NCBI RefSeq assembly: GCF_003143775.1
Contig: NZ_QFRJ01000013.1
Coordinates: forward strand, 35,459 to 99,458
From: Brumimicrobium oceani
GTDB taxonomy: Bacteria; Bacteroidota; Bacteroidia; Flavobacteriales_D; Crocinitomicaceae
Direction of reading: 5' to 3'
DNA length: 64,000 nucleotides
The notes under the pieces are model-generated. The model worked only from the letters and a program-made list of their open reading frames with translations. It did no database searches and was not told the DNA's origin. A program made the translations under genes and the position numbers. Below are positions 9,216 through 18,891 of the stretch, in pieces; position 1 is the stretch's first letter; the number at the start of each line of letters is the position of its first letter.

Positions 9216-9955
9216 TACATCAGAATTAATTGGGTGAGTACAAAATTGGTCAATAGAATAACGATGCTACTCCAAACCACTGCATGGGTAGAGGAAGTCC
9301 CCACATCTAACGCTCCACCTTTGGTATAATACCCGTAAAAGGAAGACACTGACACAATGATAAATGCAAAAACACAAGTTTTCACCAAAGCATAAATAAT
9401 ATCGCTTGTTTTGAAGAAAGCGCGCACACCATAAACAAACTCTTCATGCGAAGCTAAACCAGATGCTGTAACAGAATAATACCCCCCCAGAATGCTTAAT
9501 CCCATAGAAAAAATAATTAAGAATGGAAAAAAGAAAACAGCGGCAATTATTTTTGGCAAAACAAGGAAAGACAGTGAGTTCACCCCCATTATTTCAAGAG
9601 CATCAATCTGTTCAGTTACTTTCATTGTTCCAATTTCGGAAGCAATATTAGAACCCACCTTACCCGCTAGAATAAGCGAAATAATGGTTGGAGAAAACTC
9701 TAAAATGGTACTGGATCGGGTGATGTAACCAATGGTATACTTGGGGAGTAAGGGACTATCCATATTTGAGGCGGTTTGCAATGCAATTACAGCCCCCATA
9801 AAAACGGATAAAATAGCCACTATTCCTGCCGAATTTATTCCAATTGTATTAATCTCTGATATTGTACGGGTATAATATACTTTAAAGCGTTCTGGCTTAG
9901 AGAACACCTCTTTCATCATTCCAACGTATTTTCCTATGCTTACTATATAGCTCAT
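9215..9955 (-). CDS. mlaE: MlaE-type ABC permease
   Basis: A 246-residue membrane protein with several hydrophobic segments. It has the family signature region around GNIASEIGTMKVTEQIDAL (seen here as GSNIASEIGTMKVTEQIDA), which marks MlaE/Ttg2B permeases. It forms the inner-membrane part of the lipid transporter with the ATPase encoded immediately downstream. The unit reads mlaE, mlaF, arsC-like. Expression probably starts in the 80-bp gap shared with the divergent sprT gene. Confidence 0.9.
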   Translation of the reverse strand: MSYIVSIGKYVGMMKEVFSKPERFKVYYTRTISEINTIGINSAGIVAILSVFMGAVIALQTASNMDSPLLPKYTIGYITRSSTILEFSPTIISLILAGKVGSNIASEIGTMKVTEQIDALEIMGVNSLSFLVLPKIIAAVFFFPFLIIFSMGLSILGGYYSVTASGLASHEEFVYGVRAFFKTSDIIYALVKTCVFAFIIVSVSSFYGYYTKGGALDVGTSSTHAVVWSSIVILLTNFVLTQLILM

Positions 9956-10022
9956 TACTATGCTAAATTAATAGCTTATTCTTAAACGAGACAAATTATT
10001 CGATAAAAAATAAACTTATAAT

Positions 10023-10030
10023 TACATTTG
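10023..10030 (+). promoter_or_regulatory. -7 element TACATTTG upstream of sprT
   Basis: TACATTTG matches the Bacteroidota -7 consensus TAnnTTTG exactly. It ends only four bases before the GTG start, so the transcript would have almost no leader. No clear -33 TTG is seen, so this may be a chance match. Confidence 0.4.
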
Positions 10031-10034
10031 AGCT

Positions 10035-10661
10035 GTGAATTCGAAAAGACAAAATATAACCAAAGCCTTAGAACGCTACATCCCAGAGTGCTACATTCCT
10101 TATATTGTAGACTTAATGTTTTCTGAAAATATCGCCTTTAGAATTAGCAAACCAAGAAAAACTAAAGCTGGAGATTACAGACCACCTTTTCGTGGAGAAC
10201 CACATCGTATTTCCATAAATGGTGATCTAAATCCTTATGCGTTTTTAATTACCACAGTTCATGAATTTGCACACATGACCACTTATATTAAATACGGAGG
10301 AAAGGTGCTACCCCATGGACAAGAGTGGAAAAGTGAGTTCAAAAGACTCTTGATTCCAGTTTTAGAGAAAAAAGAACTTCCAGAATCAATAGAACAGGCT
10401 CTTCTTCGCAGTTTGAATAATTTAAAAGCTTCGAGCTGCTCTGACATTCATTTAATGAGAGCCCTTAGAGCGTTTAATAAAGATGCTCACAAAAAGGAAC
10501 TCCTTGAGAACATTGGTAACAATATGTACTTTAGACTGGGTAAAATGACCTTTCAACGCGGAATATTACGCAGAAGAAAGTATCTTTGCACGGAAGTAAA
10601 AACTGGCAAACAATATCTCGTCAATCGATTGGCGGAAGTTGAGCCATTAAAAGAGGAATGA
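10035..10661 (+). CDS. SprT-like zinc metalloprotease-fold protein
   Basis: A 208-residue protein with the HEFAH (HExxH) zinc motif near residue 76 and the downstream PHGQEW segment, whose His is the usual third ligand in SprT/Spartan folds. The KAGDYRPP stretch upstream is also typical of Bacteroidota SprT proteins. Spartan relatives cleave DNA-protein crosslinks; bacterial members are little studied. The GTG start at 10035 gives the usual N-terminal length. The 3' end overlaps manC by 4 bp (ATGA), so the two are coupled. Confidence 0.85.
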   Translation: MNSKRQNITKALERYIPECYIPYIVDLMFSENIAFRISKPRKTKAGDYRPPFRGEPHRISINGDLNPYAFLITTVHEFAHMTTYIKYGGKVLPHGQEWKSEFKRLLIPVLEKKELPESIEQALLRSLNNLKASSCSDIHLMRALRAFNKDAHKKELLENIGNNMYFRLGKMTFQRGILRRRKYLCTEVKTGKQYLVNRLAEVEPLKEE

Positions 10662-11734
10662 TGAGAGAGAATAACTACGCAGTAATAATGGCGGGTGGTG
10701 TTGGTAGCCGTTTTTGGCCTATGTCTGTTGAAGAATACCCAAAGCAATTTCTAGACGTTTTAGGAATTGGTAAAACATTGATTCAATTGACACACGAACG
10801 TTTGCGCAATGTTGTTCCCGACGAAAACATCTTCATCGTTACCAATGAAAATTATGTAGAATTAGTAAAAACACAATTGCCTGCTCTTCATGGAAATCAG
10901 ATTTTAACTGAGCCAGAAAGAAAAAATACTGCACCTTGTGTTACTTATGCAGCTGCAAAAATATATGCCATTAATAAAGATGCCAACTTAATAGTTGCGC
11001 CTTCGGATCATCTCATTTTAAAAGAATCAAAATTTGATCGCATCATTGAAACGGCACTCATTCGCTCGGATAAAGAAGATAGAATTCTTACGCTAGGAAT
11101 AAAACCTACACGTCCAGACACGGGGTACGGTTATATTCAATTCCACCAGGACGGAGATATTATTGCAGGTCAAATTTCGAAGGTGAAGCAGTTTACTGAA
11201 AAGCCCAATCGAGAAATGGCTGAAATTTTTCTTAAAAGCGGAGATTATTACTGGAATTCGGGAATTTTTGTTTGGAAAGCCAAAACCATATTGAAAGCCA
11301 TTAAAAAGTTCAAACCGGATTTACACGAATTGTTCTGCGATAATTTTAAAATCTACAATACACCAGGAGAATATGAATTTGTAAACGAAGCCTTTAGAAA
11401 CTGCGAAGACATTTCAATTGATTTTGCCGTAATGGAAAACGCGAAAAACGTGGATGTTATTTTAGCCGATTTTGACTGGAGCGACCTAGGAACTTGGGGT
11501 AGCCTTTTCGATCATTTAGATAAAGATGTCAACGGAAACAGTGTAAAAGGAGACAATACTCATGTTTTTAAATCTACTGATTGCTTAATTAATTTACCCA
11601 ATCATAAATTAGCGATTATTCAAGGCTTGGACAATCATATTGTTGTAGAAGCTGATAATCGTTTGCTTATTTTGGATAAAAAAGATGAACAAAGCTTGAA
11701 AACCTATTTAAAAGCTATTAAAGAAGAGAAGTAA
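10658..11734 (+). CDS. manC: Mannose-1-phosphate guanylyltransferase
   Basis: A 358-residue nucleotidyltransferase making GDP-mannose from mannose-1-phosphate and GTP. The N-terminal signature is AGGVGSRFWPMS (pyrophosphorylase loop), followed by APSDH and the FTEKPN motif, all diagnostic of ManC/GMP. It is the short monofunctional type, without the isomerase domain of longer ManC proteins. GDP-mannose feeds surface glycan and O-glycan synthesis, the latter relevant because many secreted Bacteroidota proteins are glycosylated. It is translationally coupled to sprT through a 4-bp overlap. Confidence 0.95.
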   Translation: MMRENNYAVIMAGGVGSRFWPMSVEEYPKQFLDVLGIGKTLIQLTHERLRNVVPDENIFIVTNENYVELVKTQLPALHGNQILTEPERKNTAPCVTYAAAKIYAINKDANLIVAPSDHLILKESKFDRIIETALIRSDKEDRILTLGIKPTRPDTGYGYIQFHQDGDIIAGQISKVKQFTEKPNREMAEIFLKSGDYYWNSGIFVWKAKTILKAIKKFKPDLHELFCDNFKIYNTPGEYEFVNEAFRNCEDISIDFAVMENAKNVDVILADFDWSDLGTWGSLFDHLDKDVNGNSVKGDNTHVFKSTDCLINLPNHKLAIIQGLDNHIVVEADNRLLILDKKDEQSLKTYLKAIKEEK

Positions 11735-11782
11735 AACAAGAGCAAAAAAGCTAATTCAGAACTTTTTGAATATTTGACAATT

Positions 11783-12340
11783 ATGAATTTAGAGATCCCC
11801 AACGATTTTAACTCAGACAGCGACGATCAACCCTTTACGGCTTGCAAAATTTGTGAGCGAGAACTAAGTAATGGAAGCACGCCTTACACCATTGAAAAAG
11901 CCTACAAAAGAGTAGACGAAGGTCAGGATGTAACTTTGTTTGAAGTAGCGATTTGTGTTCCGTGTGCTGAAAAGCAGTCTGAAAAAATGAGTAAGGAATC
12001 AAAGGCTTATCTCATGAAAATGATGGGCGGCGCTTCATTTTTAGAAAAACGTCAAAGTCGGTGGAGCAAAGACTGGAGAGCTGATTGGAAATCTAATTGT
12101 TTGTTCTCGGATGAAGAAATCAAACTCAACGATGAATATCATATTGTAGGTCAATTTCAAGGAGGAAAGATTATTCCACAAATGACACCTTTTGTTATTG
12201 GTCAAACATACATAGAAGAAATTCAAGAAAATCTATCTAAAGAAACGAAAGAAGAAATGGATAGATTTGGCGAACAGTTTTTAGGGCCAGATCCAGCGCT
12301 GAGGGCTTTGTTGAAAGATCATCAGTTTGTGATGGTTTAG
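11783..12340 (+). CDS. Conserved hypothetical protein with a CxxC pair
   Basis: A 185-residue cytoplasmic protein. CKIC near residue 21 and CVPC near residue 56 could form a four-Cys zinc site. The remainder is hydrophilic, with a GQFQGGK and MTPF region and no recognised catalytic motif. The ATG at 11783 is preferred over the in-frame TTG at 11774. It lies 48 bp after manC and may be co-transcribed. It resembles lineage-specific hypothetical proteins of Flavobacteriales; the function is unknown. Confidence 0.75.
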   Translation: MNLEIPNDFNSDSDDQPFTACKICERELSNGSTPYTIEKAYKRVDEGQDVTLFEVAICVPCAEKQSEKMSKESKAYLMKMMGGASFLEKRQSRWSKDWRADWKSNCLFSDEEIKLNDEYHIVGQFQGGKIIPQMTPFVIGQTYIEEIQENLSKETKEEMDRFGEQFLGPDPALRALLKDHQFVMV

Positions 12341-12942
12341 AGAATCAATTACGAATGTTGGAATTAGGAATGACGAATTGGTTGAAGTTTATTGTACTCA
12401 GTTTGGGTTTTTCATATTTGTGTAGTGGTACGGTGGGTTTATCGACGTAGCCTTTAAGGGTTATTTTTCAATAAAAAAGGGGGGCACATTAATTCGTGGC
12501 GATTTGTTATATTATAAAAGTGTTTACCCGCTATCATACCAGTTCTTTATAATAGAAATAACTAGCTATAAACTATGACTTTGAAGCCAAATTAATTTTT
12601 AACGATAATCAAAATGAGATTCCTCAGTCGTTTATCTCCTTCGGAATGATAGGTGTTATATATTATTGATTGTCATTTCGAAAATACCGAGTATTGTGGA
12701 ATCTCTTTTGTTGATTACAAAATCTTCAATAAGTCATACTAAACTAATCTCAAAGGTTTTAAATTGAAATTAGTGGTAACTTTAAGTGGAATCAATTTAT
12801 AAAACAATGGCTATCTAATACCCACATGTCAATTACAAGTAAAATCAGGTCAATATTTTTCGATCTGTTTTTCATTTCGAAATAAGCTCGACATTTAGCG
12901 AGAAGCTTTTTTTGTGGCTTATTGATGAGGGAATAGGCCAAG
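12341..12942. other. Non-coding region with degenerate inverted repeats
   Basis: About 600 bp without a convincing gene. It contains an imperfect inverted repeat at 12616-12705 (listed separately) and a third, weaker relative near 12870-12910 (CATTTCGAAATAAGCTCG and GCGAGAAGC). Confidence 0.6.
12616..12705. repeat. Imperfect inverted repeat (GAGATTCC ... GGAATCTC)
   Basis: Outer arms GAGATTCC (12616-12623) and GGAATCTC (12698-12705) pair perfectly. Inner arms CGGAATGA (12642-12649) and TCATTTCG (12673-12680) pair with one mismatch. The two halves look like divergent copies of one roughly 35-bp unit in opposite orientation. Units of this kind (ending near CGGAATGACA) are, from memory, common in Bacteroidota intergenic DNA. 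Confidence 0.6.
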
Positions 12943-12982
12943 AAATAAAAAAAGTTCCCACAAGATTAAATCTTGTGGGAAC
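12943..12982 (-). terminator. Rho-independent terminator of the NmrA-like gene
   Basis: GTTCCCACAAGAT (12954-12966) and ATCTTGTGGGAAC (12970-12982) make a perfect 13-bp stem with a TAA loop. On the minus strand it is followed by a run of T, 50 bases beyond the stop of the gene that ends at 13032. Confidence 0.9.
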
Positions 12983-13031
12983 GCTTTGTTCAATAGAATA
13001 AATATATTCGTGAAAATTTAGAATAAACACA

Positions 13032-13904
13032 CTAACCTAGAAACAGCGCTCTATTTCTCTCAACAAACTCCTTTAAAATTGTTGGTTTACTTCCCGTCAA
13101 TTTCTTAAAATTATCAGAAATTTCTGGTTCCTTTTGTAATCTAGGTAAAAAGTGCAAAATCGTCATTACAATAGCAAAAGCACTTTCTATTCCCTCCTTT
13201 TTCTTTTTGAAGTAAAACCGAATAGGATTGATGCTTTTAAAATTAATTTCGCTTCCTATTTCTTTAGAAATCAACTCGGATGCTTGATAGAAATCTAAAT
13301 TTTCAGAACCTGTAATTTCATAGGCTAGGTTTCTATGTGAATCGAAGGAACTTAACAAAACCGCAGTGGCTTTACCAATATCCTTCACATCAATCCAATT
13401 GAACTTGGCTTTTCCTGAGGGTAAAGTAATTGTTCTTTTCTCTTGAATTTCTGAAATTAAGCTTGTAGTCAAATTCTGCATAAAATAGCTTGGCCTCACA
13501 AATATGTACTCAAAGTCAAGCGATTGTATTAGTCTTTCTATTTTGTTGTGCGGGATTACTTTGCTTTTTTCCGCTCCCTGAACAGAGAGAAAAACAATTT
13601 TGTTAATTCCCGCTTTTTTAGCCGCTTCTAATAAGGGTTTAAAATATTTTTCGACCTCTGATATGTGAGGCGGCCGAAGTAGAAACAAAATATCTATTTC
13701 TTGAAAGGCAGAGACAAAAGTAGCACTATCTTCGAAGTCAAACTTTCTAAAAGCAATTGATTCTAAAATCGCTAATTTACTTTTAGCACGATTCACATCA
13801 CGTACTCCTGCAACAATTTCACATTTATTACTATAGGTATAAAGGTGTCGCAAGACCTCCTCTCCAACATTTCCTGTAGCCCCCGTTAATAATACTCTGT
13901 TCAT
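13032..13904 (-). CDS. NmrA-like NAD(P)-binding oxidoreductase
   Basis: A 290-residue protein with an N-terminal Rossmann motif GATGNVG (residues 8-14). It then follows the atypical short-chain dehydrogenase layout seen in NmrA and azoreductase-like proteins (VFLSVQGAEKS, FVRPSYFMQN, and an N-W-I-D-V-K-D-I-G segment). Members act as NAD(P) sensors or reductases for quinones and azo dyes; the substrate here is unknown. It is monocistronic, with a strong terminator on its 3' side. Confidence 0.85.
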   Translation of the reverse strand: MNRVLLTGATGNVGEEVLRHLYTYSNKCEIVAGVRDVNRAKSKLAILESIAFRKFDFEDSATFVSAFQEIDILFLLRPPHISEVEKYFKPLLEAAKKAGINKIVFLSVQGAEKSKVIPHNKIERLIQSLDFEYIFVRPSYFMQNLTTSLISEIQEKRTITLPSGKAKFNWIDVKDIGKATAVLLSSFDSHRNLAYEITGSENLDFYQASELISKEIGSEINFKSINPIRFYFKKKKEGIESAFAIVMTILHFLPRLQKEPEISDNFKKLTGSKPTILKEFVERNRALFLG

Positions 13905-14017
13905 TAGCGCTTTGATTTGAAAACATCAATCTTCAACCATTTTTGATCAACCTGACTTCATCGTGCGCTATGGCAAAGCTAAGTTCGTCGGGGATTGTAT
14001 CCACTATGAATGAAGAA

Positions 14018-15217
14018 TCAGTACAAAAAGTTATTATATGGATATCGAATTTGAAAAATGGTTTTCACCTCTTCGTAAACCACATGTTTCAACTCATCAA
14101 AATTGAGTTTCTCTTGTGCTGAGATGAATACACATTTATTCGTATCCATTTTTGCTATCCACTGCGCTTTTAATTCCTCCAAAGTGTAATTCTCTTTCTT
14201 TTTAGGTGACAAATCATCTTCGTCTTGCGGAGTATATTGATAAGCGTCAATTTTATTAAAAACAACAATTGTTGGTTTGTCTGTTTTATCAATTTCTGCT
14301 AAGGTTTCGTTGACCACTTGGTAATGGTCTTCGAAATTTGGATGAGAGATATCTACAACATGAATCAGTAAATCGGCTTCTCTTACCTCATCCAATGTAG
14401 ATTTGAATGATTCAACCAATTGGTGAGGAAGTTTTCTTATAAAACCTACCGTATCCGTTAACAGAAAAGGAAGGTTCTCAATCACCACTTTTCTTACAGT
14501 TGTATCTAAGGTTGCAAAAAGTTTATTTTCAGCAAACACTTCTGATTTACTCAAAGCATTCATGATTGTACTTTTCCCAACGTTGGTGTAACCCACCAAT
14601 GCAGCACGAACAAGCTGCCCACGATTTCCGCGTTGAACAGCTTTTTGTTTATCAATGCTTTTAAGTTTGTTCTTTAATAAGGTGATTCTGTCTTTAATGA
14701 TCCTACGGTCAGTTTCAATTTGACGCTCACCTGGACCACGCATCCCGATTCCCCCTTTTTGCTTATCAAGGTGGGTCCACATATTGGTCAATCGGGGCAA
14801 TAAATATTGATATTGCGCCAATTCGACTTGTGTTCTCGCATGTGAAGTTTGAGCACGCGAGGCGAAAATATCCAGAATCAGATTACTCCTATCCAGAATT
14901 TTCACCTGCATTATTTTTTCAATATTTCTTAATTGGGATGGAGAAAGTTCATCATCAAAAATCACCATGTCAATACATTCATCAACAACGTATTTTCTTA
15001 CCTCTTCGATTTTACCTGAGCCTAGAAAAGTTTTAGAGTCTGCCCTTTGAAGCTTTTGCAGAAATCTCTTTTCTGTTATTGCTCCAGCAGTAAGTGCTAA
15101 GAACTCTAATTCGTCAATGTGATCAATCGCTTCTGCTTCAGATTGGTTTTGTTCAATTACACCAACTAAAACGGCTTTTTCTCCTTCTAACTCCTCTGAT
15201 AATTTACCTATTTCCAT
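14018..15217 (-). CDS. hflX: GTPase HflX
   Basis: A 399-residue ribosome-associated GTPase that helps split stalled or heat-damaged ribosomes. It has the N-terminal HflX domain, the linker motif GPGERQIETDRR, then G1 GYTNVGKST, G3 DTVGF and G4 NKID. The length and order of motifs match HflX exactly. It appears to be transcribed alone; the small membrane protein gene upstream is on the same strand but 55 bp away. Confidence 0.97.
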   Translation of the reverse strand: MEIGKLSEELEGEKAVLVGVIEQNQSEAEAIDHIDELEFLALTAGAITEKRFLQKLQRADSKTFLGSGKIEEVRKYVVDECIDMVIFDDELSPSQLRNIEKIMQVKILDRSNLILDIFASRAQTSHARTQVELAQYQYLLPRLTNMWTHLDKQKGGIGMRGPGERQIETDRRIIKDRITLLKNKLKSIDKQKAVQRGNRGQLVRAALVGYTNVGKSTIMNALSKSEVFAENKLFATLDTTVRKVVIENLPFLLTDTVGFIRKLPHQLVESFKSTLDEVREADLLIHVVDISHPNFEDHYQVVNETLAEIDKTDKPTIVVFNKIDAYQYTPQDEDDLSPKKKENYTLEELKAQWIAKMDTNKCVFISAQEKLNFDELKHVVYEEVKTIFQIRYPYNNFLY

Positions 15218-15271
15218 TCAATAATACTACGTATATTTTCCAACAATAAGACTACTCTTAACTAATTTTGG

Positions 15272-15709
15272 CTAGAAATATCCAGCACCAACATTATAGA
15301 TAAATGGCCAAGGAATGGCAATGAAAATAATTAATAAACCTAAACCATAATATCTCAATATCATCTTGTGACGCTTAGCTGGTTCTGCTTGCTTTTCCGC
15401 CTTTTTCCTTCCTAATGTGATAAAAATGATTGCAATGACCATCAATAAGATGTGCTCTACAGTGTAAAACCTCAAAATTGGTTCACTCATTGTTTCTTTC
15501 ACGAATTGAACTTTTGGACTGATGAAGTACAAAACCAACCCCAACAACAATTGAATATGAATGAAAATCATTGCGAAAAGATTGATCATTTTATCCTTCT
15601 TTTCATACTTATTTGATTTTAAATTTGCTATTGCATTAAAGATGGCAATTACCAATAATGCCAATACAATGTACCTTAAGCCTGAGTGAGCTGCTATTAA
15701 TCCTTTCAT
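15272..15709 (-). CDS. Small four-helix membrane protein (cytochrome b-like annotation)
   Basis: With the ATG at 15709 the protein has 145 residues and begins MKGLIAAHSGLRYIV. It has about four hydrophobic segments, and His residues (AAHSGLRY, FIHIQ, EHILL) that could bind haem in the manner of small membrane cytochromes. A longer reading from 15745 is possible, but a promoter element at 15727-15734 falls inside that extension, which favours 15709. The family is common in Bacteroidota and has no proven function. Confidence 0.7.
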   Translation of the reverse strand: MKGLIAAHSGLRYIVLALLVIAIFNAIANLKSNKYEKKDKMINLFAMIFIHIQLLLGLVLYFISPKVQFVKETMSEPILRFYTVEHILLMVIAIIFITLGRKKAEKQAEPAKRHKMILRYYGLGLLIIFIAIPWPFIYNVGAGYF

Positions 15710-15726
15710 TTGTTTATTTTTTTGGT

Positions 15727-15734
15727 CAAATATA
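15727..15734 (-). promoter_or_regulatory. -7 element TATATTTG of the small membrane protein gene
   Basis: On the minus strand TATATTTG matches TAnnTTTG and ends 17 bases before the ATG at 15709. It decides the start, because the upstream ATG at 15745 would lie before it. Confidence 0.55.
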
Positions 15735-15807
15735 CCTAAAATCAACTGAATTGATTTATCGATTCTTTATAAATGATTAATTTCGCATCTTTAAATATGA
15801 AAGGTCA

Positions 15808-18800
15808 ATGAAAACAATATATTTTCTGTCATTTTTACTCCTATTTACTGTTACTTTTTCTTTTGGTCAAATTCCTGTTCCCAACAACGGAATGAAAAAA
15901 TCTGAGCCCTCAACCTACGTTTTGCGAAATGCCAAAATAATCGTAAGTCCAGAAAAAATAATCAAGAAAGGTTCACTCGTCATCAAAGACGGAAAAGTCA
16001 TTTCTGTTGGAAAATTAGTTCGCTTTCCCGATGGTGCAATTGTAATGGATATGGAAGGAAAAACAATTGTTCCTTCATTTATTGAAAGCTACTCATCGGT
16101 TGGACTTCCTAAAGCAGAAGTTTCAAAAAACGCTGAGGATCCGCAGATTGAAACCAGCAAAGAGGGCGCATATTATTGGAATGAATCCATTCACCCCGAA
16201 GTTAATGCTGCCAATGAATTCAAGGTAGATAAAAAAGCTTCGGAAACTTTACAAAAAATGGGGTTTTCAGTTGCTGCCACACACATCGATGATGGGATTG
16301 CACGTGGAAATGGAGCTTTGGTCGCTTTAGGGGATATTCCTTATAAAAAAGCAATTTTAAAAGCGAATGGTGCTGCATACTTCTCACTTGAAAAAGGAGT
16401 GTCTAGGCAAACCTACCCTTCATCACAAATGGGGGTAATCGCTTTATTGCGTCAAGCACTTTATGATGCCGAATACTATAAAAACCACGAGGAATCGATT
16501 GCTGCAAATTTATCCTTAGCAGCATTAAATAAGCAACTTTCTGGCCCAATAATCTTTAGTGTAAATGACAAGCTAGAAGTTTTAAGAGTTCAAAAAATAG
16601 CGGAAGAATTTGGATTGGAATTCGTGATTGTTGGCGGTGGAAATGAGTTTGAACAAATTCATGACTTCAAAGACTGGAAACAGCCGATGATTTTACCTAT
16701 CAACTTCTCGGCAGCTTATGACGTAGGTGACCCTTATATTTCTCAACAAATCCCTTTAGGTGATTTAAAGGAATGGGAATTGGCTCCATCAAATCCATAC
16801 TTGTTGAAAAAGAATAATGTGCAGTTTGCCATTTCCTCAAAAGGACATACCAAAGCAGAAGACTTTTGGAAACATTTTCATAGTGTGCTCGAAAGAGGTT
16901 TATCGCGAGAGGATGCTTTAGCAGCATTAACAACAATTCCTGCTGAGATTTTCAATATGGAAGATCAATTGGGAACTTTGGACGAAGGTAAAATTGCTAG
17001 TTTCTCCGTTTTCGACAAAGACCCATTTGAAATGAAGAATGCTATTTTGGAAGAATCTTGGTCGATTGGGAAACAACATCTCATAAGCAACACACCTGAA
17101 ATTGACATTCGTGGAAAATACAGAATTAGCCTTCCTGAAACTTCTTACGTTGTCGATATTAAAGGTTCGGCAGAAAAACCAACAGGAACTGCAGTGAGTT
17201 ACAAAAAAATTACCGACTCCTCCACAATGAAAACAAGGGTGGATACATTGACATCAAAAGTAGGCGTAAAAGTAGACTACAGAGACGCTGTTTTCTATTT
17301 CGAGATAAAAGACAACAAATATGAAGGCGTAATTACTTTACACGGAAATTTCAGTCCGAAAATTGATGCTTTCATTGGTAACGCACAACTGCCCGATGGA
17401 ACATGGGCAAAATGGTCTGGAATACAACTCTCGGGCTACAAAGTAGACCCTGAGGATTTGGAAAAAAACAAAGTAAAGGTGGACACAAATTCAGTTGGAA
17501 AAGTTTGGTTTCCTAACATGGCGTATGGGCTGGACTCATTACCAGAAACAAAAACATACGTTATTAGAAATGCCACTATTTGGACCAATGAAGCGAAAGG
17601 AGTAATTAAGAATGCAAGCATCGTGCTTAAGAATGGGAAAATAGATTTTGTAGGAACAGGCACCTTTAGCATTCCAGCCAATGCAATAGAAATAGATGGT
17701 AATGGAATGCATGTTACCTCTGGAATTATTGACGAGCATTCGCATATTGCCATTTCAAAAGGAGTAAACGAAAGTGGACAAGCTATTTCTGCAGAAGCGA
17801 GCATAGCCGATGTAGTAAGAAATGATGACATCAATATTTACAGGCAATTATCCGGTGGAGTTACCGTTTCTCAATTACTTCACGGCTCAGCTAATCCAAT
17901 TGGCGGTCAGTCTGCAATTATCAAACTAAAGTGGGGCTATTCTCCAGAGGAAATGTTAGTGAAAGACATGCCTAAATTCATCAAGTTTGCCTTGGGGGAA
18001 AATGTGAAACAAAGCAATTGGGGAACTCATCAAACAGTACGTTTTCCGCAGACAAGAATGGGAGTTGAACAGGTTTTCTACGACGCATTCATTCGCGCTG
18101 AAGAATACAAGAAAAAATGGGAGGAGTACAATGCACTTTCCACTAAAAAGGCGGAGCGTTTAAATATTTTACCTCCAGCTAAGGATTTGGAATTAGAAAC
18201 CGTTTGGGAGGTTAAAAATGGAGAACGATTTATTTCTTGCCATAGTTATGTACAAAGTGAAATAAATATGTTGATGAAAGTTGCAGACTCTATGGGATTC
18301 ACCGTAAATACTTTCACTCATATTTTGGAAGGTTACAAATTGGCAGATAAAATGGCGCAACATGGTGCTGGCGGGAGTACTTTTTCTGACTGGTGGGCGT
18401 ATAAATATGAGGTGAAAGATGCTATTCCCTTCAATGCAAATTTAATGCAGGAGCAAGGTGTTGTTGTAGCGATTAACTCTGATGATGCCGAAATGGGACG
18501 TCGTTTGAACCAAGAGGCTGCTAAATCTATTAAATACGGTGGAATGTCTGAAGAAGATGCATGGAAAATGGTGACATTAAATCCTGCCAAACTTTTACAT
18601 CTTGACGAAAGAATGGGAAGTTTGAAAAAAGGAAAAGATGCTGATGTTGTAATTTGGTCAGACAATCCATTAAGCATAAATGCGCAGGTGGTCAAAACAT
18701 TTGTGGACGGAGAGTTGCTTTATGATTCTTATAAAAGCGTAGATCACTTTTACCGCATTCAAACTGAGAAAGCACGAATAATTACCAAAATGCTCAGTGA

Positions 18801-18888
18801 AAATCAGAATGGAGAAGCCAAGAAACCTTTCGTGAAAAAAAAGGAAAAACATTGGCATTGTGACAGTATTGGAGACTCAAAACATTAA
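15808..18888 (+). CDS. Exported tandem amidohydrolase-family protein
   Basis: A 1026-residue protein with a signal peptide ending near FSFGQ. It contains two amidohydrolase-type units, each opening with a small beta-sandwich segment (YVLRNAKIIVSPE and YVIRNATIWTNEA). The second unit has the metal motif HSH in IIDEHSHIA and a later INSDD, as in active imidazolonepropionase or dihydroorotase-type enzymes. The first unit replaces the HxH with ESYSS and is probably inactive. The substrate is unknown; a periplasmic hydrolase of cyclic amides or peptides is likely. The following gene starts 3 bp downstream and is part of the same unit. Confidence 0.85.
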   Translation: MKTIYFLSFLLLFTVTFSFGQIPVPNNGMKKSEPSTYVLRNAKIIVSPEKIIKKGSLVIKDGKVISVGKLVRFPDGAIVMDMEGKTIVPSFIESYSSVGLPKAEVSKNAEDPQIETSKEGAYYWNESIHPEVNAANEFKVDKKASETLQKMGFSVAATHIDDGIARGNGALVALGDIPYKKAILKANGAAYFSLEKGVSRQTYPSSQMGVIALLRQALYDAEYYKNHEESIAANLSLAALNKQLSGPIIFSVNDKLEVLRVQKIAEEFGLEFVIVGGGNEFEQIHDFKDWKQPMILPINFSAAYDVGDPYISQQIPLGDLKEWELAPSNPYLLKKNNVQFAISSKGHTKAEDFWKHFHSVLERGLSREDALAALTTIPAEIFNMEDQLGTLDEGKIASFSVFDKDPFEMKNAILEESWSIGKQHLISNTPEIDIRGKYRISLPETSYVVDIKGSAEKPTGTAVSYKKITDSSTMKTRVDTLTSKVGVKVDYRDAVFYFEIKDNKYEGVITLHGNFSPKIDAFIGNAQLPDGTWAKWSGIQLSGYKVDPEDLEKNKVKVDTNSVGKVWFPNMAYGLDSLPETKTYVIRNATIWTNEAKGVIKNASIVLKNGKIDFVGTGTFSIPANAIEIDGNGMHVTSGIIDEHSHIAISKGVNESGQAISAEASIADVVRNDDINIYRQLSGGVTVSQLLHGSANPIGGQSAIIKLKWGYSPEEMLVKDMPKFIKFALGENVKQSNWGTHQTVRFPQTRMGVEQVFYDAFIRAEEYKKKWEEYNALSTKKAERLNILPPAKDLELETVWEVKNGERFISCHSYVQSEINMLMKVADSMGFTVNTFTHILEGYKLADKMAQHGAGGSTFSDWWAYKYEVKDAIPFNANLMQEQGVVVAINSDDAEMGRRLNQEAAKSIKYGGMSEEDAWKMVTLNPAKLLHLDERMGSLKKGKDADVVIWSDNPLSINAQVVKTFVDGELLYDSYKSVDHFYRIQTEKARIITKMLSENQNGEAKKPFVKKKEKHWHCDSIGDSKH

Positions 18889-18891
18889 AAA

